A DNA stretch of 64,000 bases from Alistipes sp. (GCA_017398555.1 JAFQFV010000026.1:1-64000); one strand, 5' to 3'. Shown: positions 1 through 9,152, counted from the stretch's first letter. A program made the numbers and translations. Notes: generated by a model not told the origin, from the letters alone.

Positions 1-66
1 TGCGAAACTCCGTTTCGCTTGTAGGCTGTTGCGAGAATAACGTTGTCTGCGACAATAGAAAAACAA

Positions 67-110
67 AAATAGCACTTCACTTTCAAGCAAGCTTGAGTGA
101 GTGCTATTTT
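67..110. terminator. Bidirectional terminator-like hairpin
   Basis: The left arm AAAATAGCACTTCACTTTCAAGC pairs in three blocks with the right arm GCTTGAGTGAGTGCTATTTT. The arms start with an A run and end with a T run, so the hairpin could stop transcription in both directions. No gene lies directly upstream inside the window. Confidence 0.5.
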
Positions 111-238
111 CATTTTTACTATCCTTACGGATAGCTGTTATTCTCGAAAAAGATTCAAAACCAAAGTTTTGTTCTCTGCTCAATCCGAAAACGATTGCTG
201 ATACTAAAACTTTACAAAATATTTACATTTCCCCCAAA

Positions 239-259
239 CCCCCTTTTGAAAAAAGGGGG
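239..259. repeat. Short C/G-run palindrome
   Basis: CCCCCTTTT and AAAAGGGGG form a tight inverted repeat with a very short loop, preceded by another C run. Short palindromes of this type are often dispersed in bacterial intergenic DNA. No second copy is seen in this window. Confidence 0.4.
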
Positions 260-395
260 CTTAGTCGCAGAGTTCCTCTGCTCCGGGTGCAAAGGTTAAG
301 CGGGTTTCCTTGCTACGCAGTACAGCTAACGCAGTAAAAGCAAACCAAAGTTCACACTCCGCTCAATCTGTGCACTGTTTTATCGTCAAGATTTT

Positions 396-543
396 GCACG
401 CCTCTTAATATGTGCACTCATTTGTCGTCAAAAGGTAGTAGTAGGTGCATATCGTGAAATATACCCGGATGGGTAGTACTCGATGTACGTCCCATTCGGG
501 GATATGAGGGATGTGCAGCTAATGCCGTATTTTCACGACAAAT
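396..543. repeat. Palindromic hairpin element, family B, copy 1
   Basis: Imperfect palindrome of 124 bp (420-543) with ends ATTTGTCGTCAAAA and TTTTCACGACAAAT, plus a conserved 24-bp left flank (396-419). The central stem is CCCGGATGGG/CCCATTCGGG. A second copy lies at 43250-43402 with the same ends, flank and inner TAGTGGGTGC/GATGTGC-like arms but a different central stem, so pairing is kept while sequence changes. The last base of the element is the last base of the patatin gene's TAA. It could be a non-autonomous mobile element, a REP-like element or a 3' mRNA end. No transposase is seen near it. Confidence 0.75.
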
Positions 544-2843
544 TAATAGAAGGTGCCTTTCGGTGCAAACAACGGATACCCAAAATTAATAGACATATAG
601 AGATTATTCCCGTTCTTCAAGCCATATTTTGTGACGGAGAGGGAGATTGGGCCGACGAGGGTGCGATACATAACCGAGATATCGGCGATATACTGCAGGT
701 TATCGGTAATTCCCATCTCTGCGCGGCGGTACATGGCATAGAATGATGTTCGCAAATAGAGATGCTCCCAAAGGCGGAAGGTTGGCATAAGGCCCGCAGC
801 CACATATCTTGAGGAGTGGTAATCGGGCATATACATCATCTGCGAGTGGGTGATTGGCGCATACTGAGGCAGCGATACAAAAGTCGCCATAAGGTCCTCA
901 AACTGCGGGTGGTTGGTATACACACCCTCAACGCTATAACCAAATGAGAACCAGCGAGTTTTGGTGAATGGGATATAGTGTTGCCAAGAGATTTTGGCAC
1001 CCATCCACTCGCGGCGCTCCGAGAAGTGGCGGATAAGTCCATAGTCGAACTCATCGATCCACTTATCGTGTCCATTGACATATATTCCCGACACATCGAG
1101 GCGGCTTCCACTAACAGGTGAGACAGGATTATCGAGTGTGCTTCGGCGGAACTGCAGTCGGGTTGCAAGGAAGTTGAAGCGAGTTGGGTGTTTTGCCCCC
1201 TCAAAGAGGTAGAAGTTTTGACCCGCATTAAAAGTAGCCTGCAACAGAGATCGAGTTGTGGTTGCCATACCCGCCGAGAGGGTTCCAAACTGCTCCCTAT
1301 GCTTTTTGCGGATGGTATTATCCACACGTGAGAGGTTGCCGAAGTTACCGTAGATAGTATTTCGTGCCGAGAAGATATAGTTCAAATCGAAGAATACCGG
1401 GCGAGATGGCGAGATAAAGAGGCGGCCACCTATCTTTCCTGCGTTATAGACAGGGCCCAAATAGAGGTTTATGCCCGCATCGACACCAACACGGCTGATA
1501 TACTCATATCTAAGACCCAATCGCACCTGGTTATAGGCTGTAGATGAGAGTGTTCCACCAATAGTTGCACGCAGTGACGGGTACTGACGCAGTGTAAGAA
1601 TTGGGCGATAGACCTTACCCACCGAGTCGTACTCAAATCGCGGATACTCCATAGTAAAATCGCGCTGTGCCAACAGGTCAAAGACGCCTGTGCGGAAGTC
1701 GGCAAAGGTCTTCAAGGTATCTTTATCGCGCTTTCGAGCAAGCATCACAGCGCGGACATAGCGCTCCTGTGCCGGCGAAAGGCCCTCAATTTTCGGGCGA
1801 GTAAGTCTCATTGGCGGCAGACTCTTGACATACTCGGCACGTCGTGCCTCAACCTCGGCAAGGCTTCGACGATTAGGGATGGTTGCAAGAATCTCATCCA
1901 TACGAGCCATAGTATCATCATAACCCTGCTGGATAATCTCCGACGCCTTCTCAAACTCAAGCATACCCGCATCAACGGCGCGATCGATAAAGATATTACC
2001 TTTCTCCGGCAGAGCATAATCGGTGTGGGTCATGATAAACATCATAGCCTGATCGATGACGCTACTATTCTCGGTAACCTCCTTATTTCCTGTGGTACAC
2101 TTAACGCCGATGATATGGTCAGGATGGTAGAATTTACGCATATATCTCCACGGGAAGTTATTGAACACACCTCCATCATAGAGCAGCATATCATCCTTAC
2201 GTAACGGCTTGAATACAAACGGAATAGACATTGACGCACGGATAGCCTCGCCCAAATCTCCGTTTCTAAAGACAACCTCTTTACGGGTATTCATATCTGC
2301 TGCAACACAGTAAAAAGGGACAAAGAGTTTATTAAAATCCTCCTTTGCACCCTCTGTCGCAGGGCGGAAAATCTCATTGAGAGCAAGGTCAATCTGTGCC
2401 GAAGAGATAAAGTCGGTAGGCAGCTCTATTGTACGACCATTTGAACCCTCCGGAGCAAGTTGCTGGTTATAGTCGGTAGAGTCCCTTTTGCTCACGTTAA
2501 AACGCAGAGTGAAGAGCGATGGCGGGGTATCCTCCTCGCGGTAGTATCGGTTATGTTTCTTATCAATTCTACCCGACACCCACTGCTGTATGGCTCCCGA
2601 CTCGGCAATCTCCTTCATCTGCTCAGGGGTATATCCTGCGGCGTAAAGACCCGCGATAATTGAGCCCATAGAGGTTCCGGCAACGTAGTCTATAGCGACA
2701 TCATTCTCCTCCAAAGCCTGCAAAACGCCGATATGATACAGACCCTTTGCGCCTCCTCCACTAAGCACAAGACCCACACCCTGAGCACAAACAAGCGCCA
2801 CAGAGAGCAAAGAGAGTATAAATATTAGCAATTTACGAGGCAT
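543..2843 (-). CDS. Patatin-like phospholipase with C-terminal outer-membrane barrel domain
   Basis: A 766-residue protein with a signal peptide (residues 1-20, ending VCAQ). The patatin fold follows: oxyanion loop GGGAKG near residue 30, nucleophile elbow GTSMGS near 57 and catalytic Asp in DGG near 224, so the Ser-Asp dyad is intact. The C-terminal half (about 400-766) is rich in alternating aromatic strands and ends in a short hydrophobic/aromatic tail, as in the surface-antigen (BamA-like) barrels fused to patatins in Bacteroidota and in the PlpD class. Likely a self-translocating lipid acyl hydrolase at the outer membrane. It is transcribed alone, divergent from pheS. Substrate unknown. 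Confidence 0.9.
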   Translation of the reverse strand: MPRKLLIFILSLLSVALVCAQGVGLVLSGGGAKGLYHIGVLQALEENDVAIDYVAGTSMGSIIAGLYAAGYTPEQMKEIAESGAIQQWVSGRIDKKHNRYYREEDTPPSLFTLRFNVSKRDSTDYNQQLAPEGSNGRTIELPTDFISSAQIDLALNEIFRPATEGAKEDFNKLFVPFYCVAADMNTRKEVVFRNGDLGEAIRASMSIPFVFKPLRKDDMLLYDGGVFNNFPWRYMRKFYHPDHIIGVKCTTGNKEVTENSSVIDQAMMFIMTHTDYALPEKGNIFIDRAVDAGMLEFEKASEIIQQGYDDTMARMDEILATIPNRRSLAEVEARRAEYVKSLPPMRLTRPKIEGLSPAQERYVRAVMLARKRDKDTLKTFADFRTGVFDLLAQRDFTMEYPRFEYDSVGKVYRPILTLRQYPSLRATIGGTLSSTAYNQVRLGLRYEYISRVGVDAGINLYLGPVYNAGKIGGRLFISPSRPVFFDLNYIFSARNTIYGNFGNLSRVDNTIRKKHREQFGTLSAGMATTTRSLLQATFNAGQNFYLFEGAKHPTRFNFLATRLQFRRSTLDNPVSPVSGSRLDVSGIYVNGHDKWIDEFDYGLIRHFSERREWMGAKISWQHYIPFTKTRWFSFGYSVEGVYTNHPQFEDLMATFVSLPQYAPITHSQMMYMPDYHSSRYVAAGLMPTFRLWEHLYLRTSFYAMYRRAEMGITDNLQYIADISVMYRTLVGPISLSVTKYGLKNGNNLYMSINFGYPLFAPKGTFY

Positions 2844-2859
2844 TTTCCTAATTTTTTTG

Positions 2860-2867
2860 TAATTTTG
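2860..2867 (+). promoter_or_regulatory. -7 box for pheS
   Basis: TAATTTTG matches TAnnTTTG, about 67 bp before the pheS start. No clear TTTG at -33 is seen. It overlaps the divergent patatin leader region. Confidence 0.4.
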
Positions 2868-2890
2868 TCGCTTACTACACTAACCGAGTG

Positions 2891-2921
2891 TAAAGTTAGG
2901 ACATTTTTGCCAAAATACAAA
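2891..2921 (-). promoter_or_regulatory. Promoter of the patatin gene
   Basis: Read on the minus strand, TTTG (2918-2921) is followed after 19 bp by TAACTTTA (2891-2898), one base off the Bacteroidota -7 consensus. The expected start near 2886 gives a leader of about 43 nt. Confidence 0.5.
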
Positions 2922-2933
2922 ACAACATCATAT

Positions 2934-3974
2934 ATGAATACTAAGATTAGCGAATTATTGGACAGAGTAGAACAGTTTTCTGCTAACAATGCTGCCGAAA
3001 TTGAAGATTTCCGTATCAAAATGGTCGGAAAAAAGGGTGAGCTCACTGCTCTTATGGAGGAGTTTAAGGGCGTTGCCCCTGAGCTTAAGCGTGAATATGG
3101 TCAGAAACTCAATGCTCTGAAGCAGGCTATACTTGCAAAGATTGAGGCCCTGCGTGAGGCAGCAGAGGCAAGTGGTGCAGGCGATGCTACTATCGGCGAT
3201 ATGAGCCGTCCGGGAACAGCCGAGCAGCTCGGTTCTCGCCACCCTATCTCGCTTGTGAAGAATGAGATTATCGAGATCTTCAGCCGTCTGGGTTACACCG
3301 TTGCCGATGGCCCTGAGATTGAGGATGACCACCACGTATTCTCGGCGCTCAACTTCCCACCGGAGCATCCGGCACGCGATATGCAGGATACTTTCTTTAT
3401 CGAGAAGCAGTCTGCAGAGCCAAGTGAGAAGGATATTCTGCTGCGTACCCACACCTCATCTATTCAGGTGCGAACAATGGAGCGTCAGAAGCCACCAATT
3501 CGTGTAATCTGCCCGGGTCGTGTATTCCGTAACGAGGCTATTTCCTATCGTGCACACTGTATCTTCCACCAGATTGAGGGACTCTATATCGACAAGAATG
3601 TATCTTTTGCCGACCTTAAGCAGTCGCTGCTCTACTTTGCAAAGGAGCTCTTTGGTGAGAACACACAGATTCGTATGCGACCATCTTACTTCCCATTCAC
3701 AGAGCCTTCTGCAGAGGTGGATGTATCTTGTAACCTCTGTGGTGGTAAGGGTTGCCCTGTATGTAAGGGTACCGGCTGGTTGGAGATTTTGGGTTGCGGT
3801 ATGGTCGATCCAAATGTGCTTATTGCAAACAATATTGACCCAAATGAGTACTCAGGCTTCGCCTTTGGTATGGGAGTTGAGCGTATTGCAATGCTTAAGT
3901 TTGGTGTGAAGGACCTTCGTCTCTACTTTGAGAACGATGTTCGCTTCCTCCACCAGTTCGACAGCGTATTATAA
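2934..3974 (+). CDS. pheS: Phenylalanine--tRNA ligase alpha subunit
   Basis: PheS joins Phe to tRNA-Phe as part of the alpha2-beta2 enzyme. The 346-residue frame has an N-terminal coiled-coil tRNA-binding arm (about 1-90), then the class II core with motif 2 around PGRVFRNEAISYRAHC and motif 3 GFAFGMGVERIAMLKFG near the C terminus. A Cys-rich insert (CNLCGGKGCPVC, about residue 264) is present. The start at 2934 (MNTKISELLD) fits the family; an in-frame extension to 2865 would run through the promoter region. pheT is not adjacent. Confidence 0.97.
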   Translation: MNTKISELLDRVEQFSANNAAEIEDFRIKMVGKKGELTALMEEFKGVAPELKREYGQKLNALKQAILAKIEALREAAEASGAGDATIGDMSRPGTAEQLGSRHPISLVKNEIIEIFSRLGYTVADGPEIEDDHHVFSALNFPPEHPARDMQDTFFIEKQSAEPSEKDILLRTHTSSIQVRTMERQKPPIRVICPGRVFRNEAISYRAHCIFHQIEGLYIDKNVSFADLKQSLLYFAKELFGENTQIRMRPSYFPFTEPSAEVDVSCNLCGGKGCPVCKGTGWLEILGCGMVDPNVLIANNIDPNEYSGFAFGMGVERIAMLKFGVKDLRLYFENDVRFLHQFDSVL

Positions 3975-3986
3975 CGATACTTTACA

Positions 3987-5696
3987 ATGAAGAGAGTTGT
4001 CTTCTGTTTTGCCTTGGCGGTTGTGCTATTCTGTGGGGCATTTGCTCCACTGCACACCGTTGCGCAGAGCAGCAAACAACTCACTCTATATACAGATGCG
4101 CTTAAGCGTTATCTTATCTACGGCGATACAACAACAGCCTTACGCCTTGTAAATCAGGTACTTGAGGCTGATTCGACATATATGCCCGCCCTTCATCTTC
4201 TCTCACGATTGGAGAGGGATCCGCAGAAGGCTTGGCAATCTGCCGAGGCTGCTCTTGCCGCCGACAGCACCAATCTTCACCTACAGCAGCAGGCGGGTGA
4301 TTTAGCTCTGCGGGCGCAGCAATTCGATAGAGCCAAGCAGCTGCTGACAACTATCACAAAGGAGAGTCAGAATTTTGACCACTTCCGCGTATTGGCACTT
4401 CTTCACCACATGGGTAAGGAGCGCAAGCAGGCTATTGCCGTTCTCGACTCGGCAGAGGTGCGTTTTGGTAAAATTGATGTCTTCAACCATCTTCGTCAGC
4501 AGATATACCTCGATGGTGGAGAGTTGGAAAAGGCCCTCAAATGCGCCTTGGAGGCTGTTGAGAGTGCTCCGTATGACCCGGCAAATCATATCGCTTTAGC
4601 TGGTGTTTATGCCGCATCGGGGGTCGATTCTCTTGCTGATGTAAGTTTTAATCAGGCGATAGCTTTAGACAAGACAAATCCCGCTGTATGGTTTGAGTAT
4701 GCCCGTTTTTTGGACCACAAATCTCGCCATACGGAGATGTTGCTCGTCTGGAGAAATGTGATTGAACTTGAGCAGGTGCCACTACAGACAAAGTTGAGTA
4801 TTGTCGAGAGTGTAACATCGAAAAGAGATTTTTATCGCAAGAATTTTCTGCTTATTGAGCCGATTATAGAGCGTATGTATGAGCTCTATCCCGACAACAC
4901 AAGTGTTGTGGACAATTATACTACACATCTTATTGCGGCAAATCGTGTTGAGGAGGCTCTTGTGATGCTCAAGCGAAAGATTGCAGGCACAGAGCCGACT
5001 TTAGAGCAGCTCAACCGCATAATCGAGATTGAGTACTACATAGACCGCACAGACTCCGTGGAGCTCTACCTTGACAAGGGTATTGAGCTCTACCCTACTC
5101 ACGACAGTTTTTGGAGTCTTAAATCATGGCTACAGAGAAAACGAGGCGACAACAAGGGGGCAATAAACACACTTCGCACAGCACTTAAATATGCCGAGGA
5201 TAGCAAGGCAAAGAGCTCTCTGTGGGGCAATATCGGCGACCAATATTACGAGATTGGAAAGGATAAAAAGTCCTATGCCGCTTATGACAAAGCCCTCTTT
5301 TACAACCTCGAAAATGCGATGGTGCTCAACAACTACGCCTACCACCTATCCGTTACAGAAAAGAGTCTTAAAAATGCACTGAAGATGGCCCAGAGAGCGA
5401 CAGAGCTCTCGCCAAACAATGCCACATATCTCGACACTCTTGCCTGGGTATATTACAAACTTGGCAGATATGAAGAGGCAAAGAGGGTGATGCAGCAGGC
5501 GATGAGTTTCGACAAAGAGAAATCTTCGGAGTTGGCTCTGCACTATGGTGATATTTTGGATGCCCTCGGCAGTACCTTTATGGCACAAACATATTGGAGA
5601 AAGGCTCTTGAGAGGGGTGCTGATGCTGAGATTATCCAACAGAGGGTAGAGGCTCAGCAACAGCGACTTAATGAGCAGAAAGGGGGTCAGAAATGA
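3987..5696 (+). CDS. Periplasmic tetratricopeptide repeat protein
   Basis: A 569-residue protein with an N-terminal signal peptide (hydrophobic to about residue 26, then VAQSS). The rest is helical tetratricopeptide repeats, with clear units near 130-230, 380-440 and 460-540 (for example NNAMVLNNYAYHL- and YLDTLAWVYYKLG-like segments). TPR proteins act as scaffolds; no enzymatic motif is visible. It starts 12 bp after pheS and its TGA overlaps the ATG of the next gene (ATGA), so it is translationally coupled to the EnvC-like protein. A cell-envelope assembly role is an inference from that coupling. Confidence 0.85.
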   Translation: MKRVVFCFALAVVLFCGAFAPLHTVAQSSKQLTLYTDALKRYLIYGDTTTALRLVNQVLEADSTYMPALHLLSRLERDPQKAWQSAEAALAADSTNLHLQQQAGDLALRAQQFDRAKQLLTTITKESQNFDHFRVLALLHHMGKERKQAIAVLDSAEVRFGKIDVFNHLRQQIYLDGGELEKALKCALEAVESAPYDPANHIALAGVYAASGVDSLADVSFNQAIALDKTNPAVWFEYARFLDHKSRHTEMLLVWRNVIELEQVPLQTKLSIVESVTSKRDFYRKNFLLIEPIIERMYELYPDNTSVVDNYTTHLIAANRVEEALVMLKRKIAGTEPTLEQLNRIIEIEYYIDRTDSVELYLDKGIELYPTHDSFWSLKSWLQRKRGDNKGAINTLRTALKYAEDSKAKSSLWGNIGDQYYEIGKDKKSYAAYDKALFYNLENAMVLNNYAYHLSVTEKSLKNALKMAQRATELSPNNATYLDTLAWVYYKLGRYEEAKRVMQQAMSFDKEKSSELALHYGDILDALGSTFMAQTYWRKALERGADAEIIQQRVEAQQQRLNEQKGGQK

Positions 5697-6802
5697 GAAA
5701 ATTAGCCATCCTTATACTCCTCTCTCTCTTTACTTTCTCCCCTCTGTATGCACAGACCGAAGAGGCTCTGCGCAAGACCATCAACAGCCTTGAGTCGAGC
5801 ATCGAAAAGGAGGAGAAGGAGCTGGCAAAGCTCAAAAAGGGAAAGGACACCAAACAGAAACTTGTAAACTCCTTAGCCCGACAAATTGAGAAACGAAATG
5901 CCCTTATTGCCGCACGCGATAAGCAGATAAAGAGGCTCAATAGCGATATATCCAAAGCACAAAAACGAGTAGGGGAGTTGTCGCTCGATCTCGACTCGCT
6001 TGAGCAAAGTTGTGGCAGAATGGTACGCGAGGCTTATCGTAACTATCGAAATACCAACACGTTATCATATATATTCTCGGCATCCTCTTTCCTTGAGATG
6101 GCAAATCGTATTGTCGCTCTTCGTTCGGCAACCATCTACAGAAAGGGGCAGATAAACCAGATTGTGGCCACCCGTGAAGATATAAAGCAGGAGCAGCAGA
6201 GCCTATCACGAAAAAGGGAAGAGGTGGCTATTGCCAAAAAGAAGCTCGACAGTCAGCGTGCAAAGATGCGCGAGGAGCGAGATTTGGCCAAGGCGACCAT
6301 TCGACAGATGTCGCAGAAAGAGCGCAAGGTACAGGCCTCTATGGCGGAGCACGAAAAGCGCCTAAATAGCGCCATTGCAGAGCTTCGCAAGCTGACAAAG
6401 GGTAACACATTGGGAGATGGTTTTAGCTCGACTACGCACGGACTGAGATTGCCTGTAGCCGGTGGAAAGGTTGTGCGATACAATGCAAATACAGCCGAAA
6501 TTGTCGGCAGCAAGGGGGCAAATATCACCTCTATCTACGAGGGAAAAGTTGTCCGTGTTTCGCGCAACAAAATCAACAACAAATATGACGTATATATCGC
6601 CCATGGTGAGTATATTTCATCATACGCAAACCTCTCCGAGGTGTGTGTGGCGAAGGATGATACGGTCATTAAGAACCAAAAAATAGGTACAATAGCCTCG
6701 ATGGTAAACCCTTCGACAATGAATGTTGAGTATAAGATTCTCTTTGCTATCCATTCACCAAATCCAAAGGTTACATTGAAGGCCTCTAACCTCTTCAAAT
6801 AG
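5693..6802 (+). CDS. EnvC-like murein hydrolase activator with degenerate LytM domain
   Basis: A 369-residue secreted protein: signal peptide (1-20, ending LYAQ), a long coiled coil (about 22-235, rich in E/K/R/Q) and a C-terminal M23/LytM domain (about 255-369). The usual zinc ligands of M23 peptidases are missing: there is no G-x-D after the first strand, the HxH site reads SSYANL, and only the His in YIAHGEY remains. This matches EnvC-type proteins, which activate cell-wall amidases instead of cutting peptidoglycan themselves. It overlaps the TPR gene by 4 bp and is followed by ybeY after 1 bp. Partner amidase not in the window. Confidence 0.85.
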   Translation: MRKLAILILLSLFTFSPLYAQTEEALRKTINSLESSIEKEEKELAKLKKGKDTKQKLVNSLARQIEKRNALIAARDKQIKRLNSDISKAQKRVGELSLDLDSLEQSCGRMVREAYRNYRNTNTLSYIFSASSFLEMANRIVALRSATIYRKGQINQIVATREDIKQEQQSLSRKREEVAIAKKKLDSQRAKMREERDLAKATIRQMSQKERKVQASMAEHEKRLNSAIAELRKLTKGNTLGDGFSSTTHGLRLPVAGGKVVRYNANTAEIVGSKGANITSIYEGKVVRVSRNKINNKYDVYIAHGEYISSYANLSEVCVAKDDTVIKNQKIGTIASMVNPSTMNVEYKILFAIHSPNPKVTLKASNLFK

Positions 6803-6803
6803 T

Positions 6804-7250
6804 ATGGATATAAACTATCACTGCCAAGAGTGTAACTACCGCTTGCGCCATAAAAGAGCCATCAGAGAGTGGCTCAGAGAGGTGGCACAGAGCGAGGGTG
6901 AATATATGGTAGGGGAGATAAACTATATCTTCTGCCCATCTGCCGTACACCGACAGATGAATATAGATTTTGTGGGTCACGACTACTTCACAGATATCAT
7001 TACATTCGACTATTCCGAGCTTGATAATGGTTATATCTCTGGCGACATATACATTGATTATCAGACAGTTGCGGACAATGCACGAATTTATGGAACAACG
7101 GCCGAAATAGAGATGCGCAGGGTAGTGGTACATGGTGTATTACACCTCTGCGGTCAAGGCGACAAAACACCTGATAGTGAGGCAGTTATGCACAGCAAAG
7201 AGGATAAATACCTAAAGTTATTCGACACAAAATATGCACCAAAAAGATAG
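6804..7250 (+). CDS. ybeY: Endoribonuclease YbeY (rRNA maturation)
   Basis: A 148-residue UPF0054 protein. YbeY is a metal-dependent RNase in 16S rRNA 3'-end maturation and ribosome quality control. The metal motif reads HGVLHLCGQGDKT: the first two His are present, and the third ligand of the usual HGxLHLxGYDH motif is displaced, with Asp in GDKT and a later His (VMHSKED) as candidates. Bacteroidota members commonly carry this altered ending. It starts 1 bp after the EnvC-like gene and ends 7 bp before mnmG. Confidence 0.93.
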   Translation: MDINYHCQECNYRLRHKRAIREWLREVAQSEGEYMVGEINYIFCPSAVHRQMNIDFVGHDYFTDIITFDYSELDNGYISGDIYIDYQTVADNARIYGTTAEIEMRRVVVHGVLHLCGQGDKTPDSEAVMHSKEDKYLKLFDTKYAPKR

Positions 7251-7257
7251 GGTAGTG

Positions 7258-9135
7258 ATGGTATATGATGTGATTGTTGTCGGAGGAGGACATGCCGGTT
7301 GTGAGGCTGCAAGTGCGGCTGCGAGGATGGGTTCAAAGACCCTGCTGCTGACGATGGATATGACCAAGTTTGCCTCTATGTCGTGTAATCCTGCCATTGG
7401 TGGTGTTGCAAAGGGTCAGATTGTCCGCGAAATAGATGCTTTAGGCGGTATGACGGGTATTATTACCGACCTTACCACTATACAATTCCGTATGCTCAAC
7501 CGCTCCAAGGGTGCTGCAATGTGGTCACCAAGGGCACAGTGTGACAAGAGCAGGTTCTCTGCCGAGTGGCGACACACTCTTGAGAACACCAAAAACCTCT
7601 ATATTTGGCAAGATTCTGTTGTGGATATACTTCTTACCACAGAGGGAGAGAAGAGCCGAATAAAGGGTGTAAAAACGCAAATGGGGGTGGTTTTTGAGGC
7701 AAAAACCGTTATTCTTACAGCGGGAACGTTCCTTTCGGGGCTTATGCACTGTGGTCGTCAGAGCGCAACAGGCGGCAGAGCGGGAGATGCTGCGAGCTTC
7801 GGCATAACAGAATCGCTCCAAAAAGTTGGTATAGAGGTGGGTCGAATGAAGACCGGAACACCAGCCCGACTCGATGCCAGAACGATAGATTTTGAGGCTT
7901 TGGAGCCACAATATGGCGATGAAAATCCGACAAAATTCTCATTTTCAGACCAGACAACAGCTGTAGAAAGTCAACTGCCTTGTTTCCTTGTATATACCTC
8001 AAAAGAGGTGCACGACACGCTCAGACGGGGTTTTGAGGACTCTCCTCTCTTTAATGGTACTATTCGCGGCATAGGGCCTCGTTACTGTCCGAGCATCGAG
8101 GATAAACTGCGAACATTTGCCGACAAGGAGCAGCATCAGCTTTTCCTTGAGCCGGAGGGTGATTCGACAAATGAGTACTACCTGAATGGCTTCTCGTCAT
8201 CCCTGCCATACGATATTCAGATGGAGGCCTTGCACAAGATTGTAGGTCTTGAGAATGTACACATTTTCCGTCCCGGATATGCCATTGAGTACGACTACTT
8301 CCCACCAACACAACTCTATCACACGTTAGAGAGTAAGGTTGTTGAAAATCTCTATTTCGCCGGCCAGGTAAATGGAACAACCGGATATGAGGAGGCGGCA
8401 GCTCAAGGTCTGATGGCAGGAATAAATGCACATCGTCGAGTAAATGGTCAGCAGCCGATTGTTCTTAAGCGAGATCAGGCATATATCGGTGTGCTGATTG
8501 ATGACCTTGTAACCAAAGGTGTCGATGAGCCATATCGTATGTTTACCTCAAGAGCGGAGTACAGAATACTTCTTCGACAGGACAATGCCGATCAAAGACT
8601 CACACCTCTTGGTCATCAACTCGGTCTTATAAGTGAAAAGAGATACGAAAAATTTGAAGAAAAAATTTCTCTTCTAAAATCGCTTATCTCCTACACTCAT
8701 GAACAAAGTGTAAAAATATCGGAAATTCAGGATTACTTAATTTCTCGCAATTTACCACCAATTTCGCAAGGAAAAAAGATTTTTGAACTCGCACTTCGCA
8801 ATGAAATTACACTTTTTTCGCTAATTGACGCTCTTCCGAAGTTCAAGAAGTTCATAAAACAGAACAACATCACACAAGAGATTATCGAGGAGGCGGAGAT
8901 AGAGATTAAGTATAGTGGATATATTGAGCGTGAAAAATCGGTTGCAGAGAAGCTCCATCGACTGGAGAATATAGCCATTCCCGCAACTTTCGACTACTCA
9001 CAAATGCAGTCACTAACTATCGAGGCGCGCCAGAAATTGGAGAAGATTCGTCCGACAACCATCGCACAGGCATCACGTATTCCCGGCGTATCTCCTGCAG
9101 ATATAAACGTCTTATTGATGCGATTTGGAAGATAA
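7258..9135 (+). CDS. mnmG: tRNA 5-carboxymethylaminomethyluridine synthesis enzyme MnmG (GidA)
   Basis: With MnmE, MnmG installs the cmnm5 group on U34 of several tRNAs, using FAD and methylene-tetrahydrofolate. The 625-residue frame opens with the FAD dinucleotide motif (VIVVGGGHAGCEAA), carries the family signature around MSCNPAIGGVAKGQIVREID, and ends with the helical C-terminal domain (RIPGVSPADINVLL). I chose the ATG at 7258 because the FAD strand follows immediately; an in-frame ATG at 7234 would overlap ybeY. The stop is 1 bp before a parS site. mnmG is often close to oriC in bacteria, which fits the neighbouring signals. Confidence 0.97.
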   Translation: MVYDVIVVGGGHAGCEAASAAARMGSKTLLLTMDMTKFASMSCNPAIGGVAKGQIVREIDALGGMTGIITDLTTIQFRMLNRSKGAAMWSPRAQCDKSRFSAEWRHTLENTKNLYIWQDSVVDILLTTEGEKSRIKGVKTQMGVVFEAKTVILTAGTFLSGLMHCGRQSATGGRAGDAASFGITESLQKVGIEVGRMKTGTPARLDARTIDFEALEPQYGDENPTKFSFSDQTTAVESQLPCFLVYTSKEVHDTLRRGFEDSPLFNGTIRGIGPRYCPSIEDKLRTFADKEQHQLFLEPEGDSTNEYYLNGFSSSLPYDIQMEALHKIVGLENVHIFRPGYAIEYDYFPPTQLYHTLESKVVENLYFAGQVNGTTGYEEAAAQGLMAGINAHRRVNGQQPIVLKRDQAYIGVLIDDLVTKGVDEPYRMFTSRAEYRILLRQDNADQRLTPLGHQLGLISEKRYEKFEEKISLLKSLISYTHEQSVKISEIQDYLISRNLPPISQGKKIFELALRNEITLFSLIDALPKFKKFIKQNNITQEIIEEAEIEIKYSGYIEREKSVAEKLHRLENIAIPATFDYSQMQSLTIEARQKLEKIRPTTIAQASRIPGVSPADINVLLMRFGR

Positions 9136-9136
9136 T

Positions 9137-9152
9137 TGTTCCACGTGGAACA
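9137..9152. promoter_or_regulatory. parS: parS centromere site 1 (ParB binding)
   Basis: TGTTCCACGTGGAACA is a perfect 16-bp palindrome and an exact match to the bacterial parS consensus TGTTnCACGTGnAACA. It lies 1 bp after the mnmG stop. An identical site lies at 10216-10231. ParB nucleates on such sites to organise and segregate the origin region. No parA or parB gene is in the window. Confidence 0.88.

Larger units (their letters stand above)
1..395. other. Gene-free, palindrome-rich intergenic stretch
   Basis: I find no credible gene here. The stretch holds many short perfect or near-perfect inverted repeats: 2-18 (GCGAAAC/GTTTCGC), 43-55 (TTGTC/GACAA), 67-110, 119-134 (CTATCC/GGATAG), 239-259 and 268-280 (CAGAG/CTCTG). 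At 369-390 lies a degenerate copy (18 of 22 bases) of the segment at 411-432, which belongs to the hairpin element that follows. It looks like an accumulation of small hairpin elements rather than a decayed gene. Confidence 0.6.
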
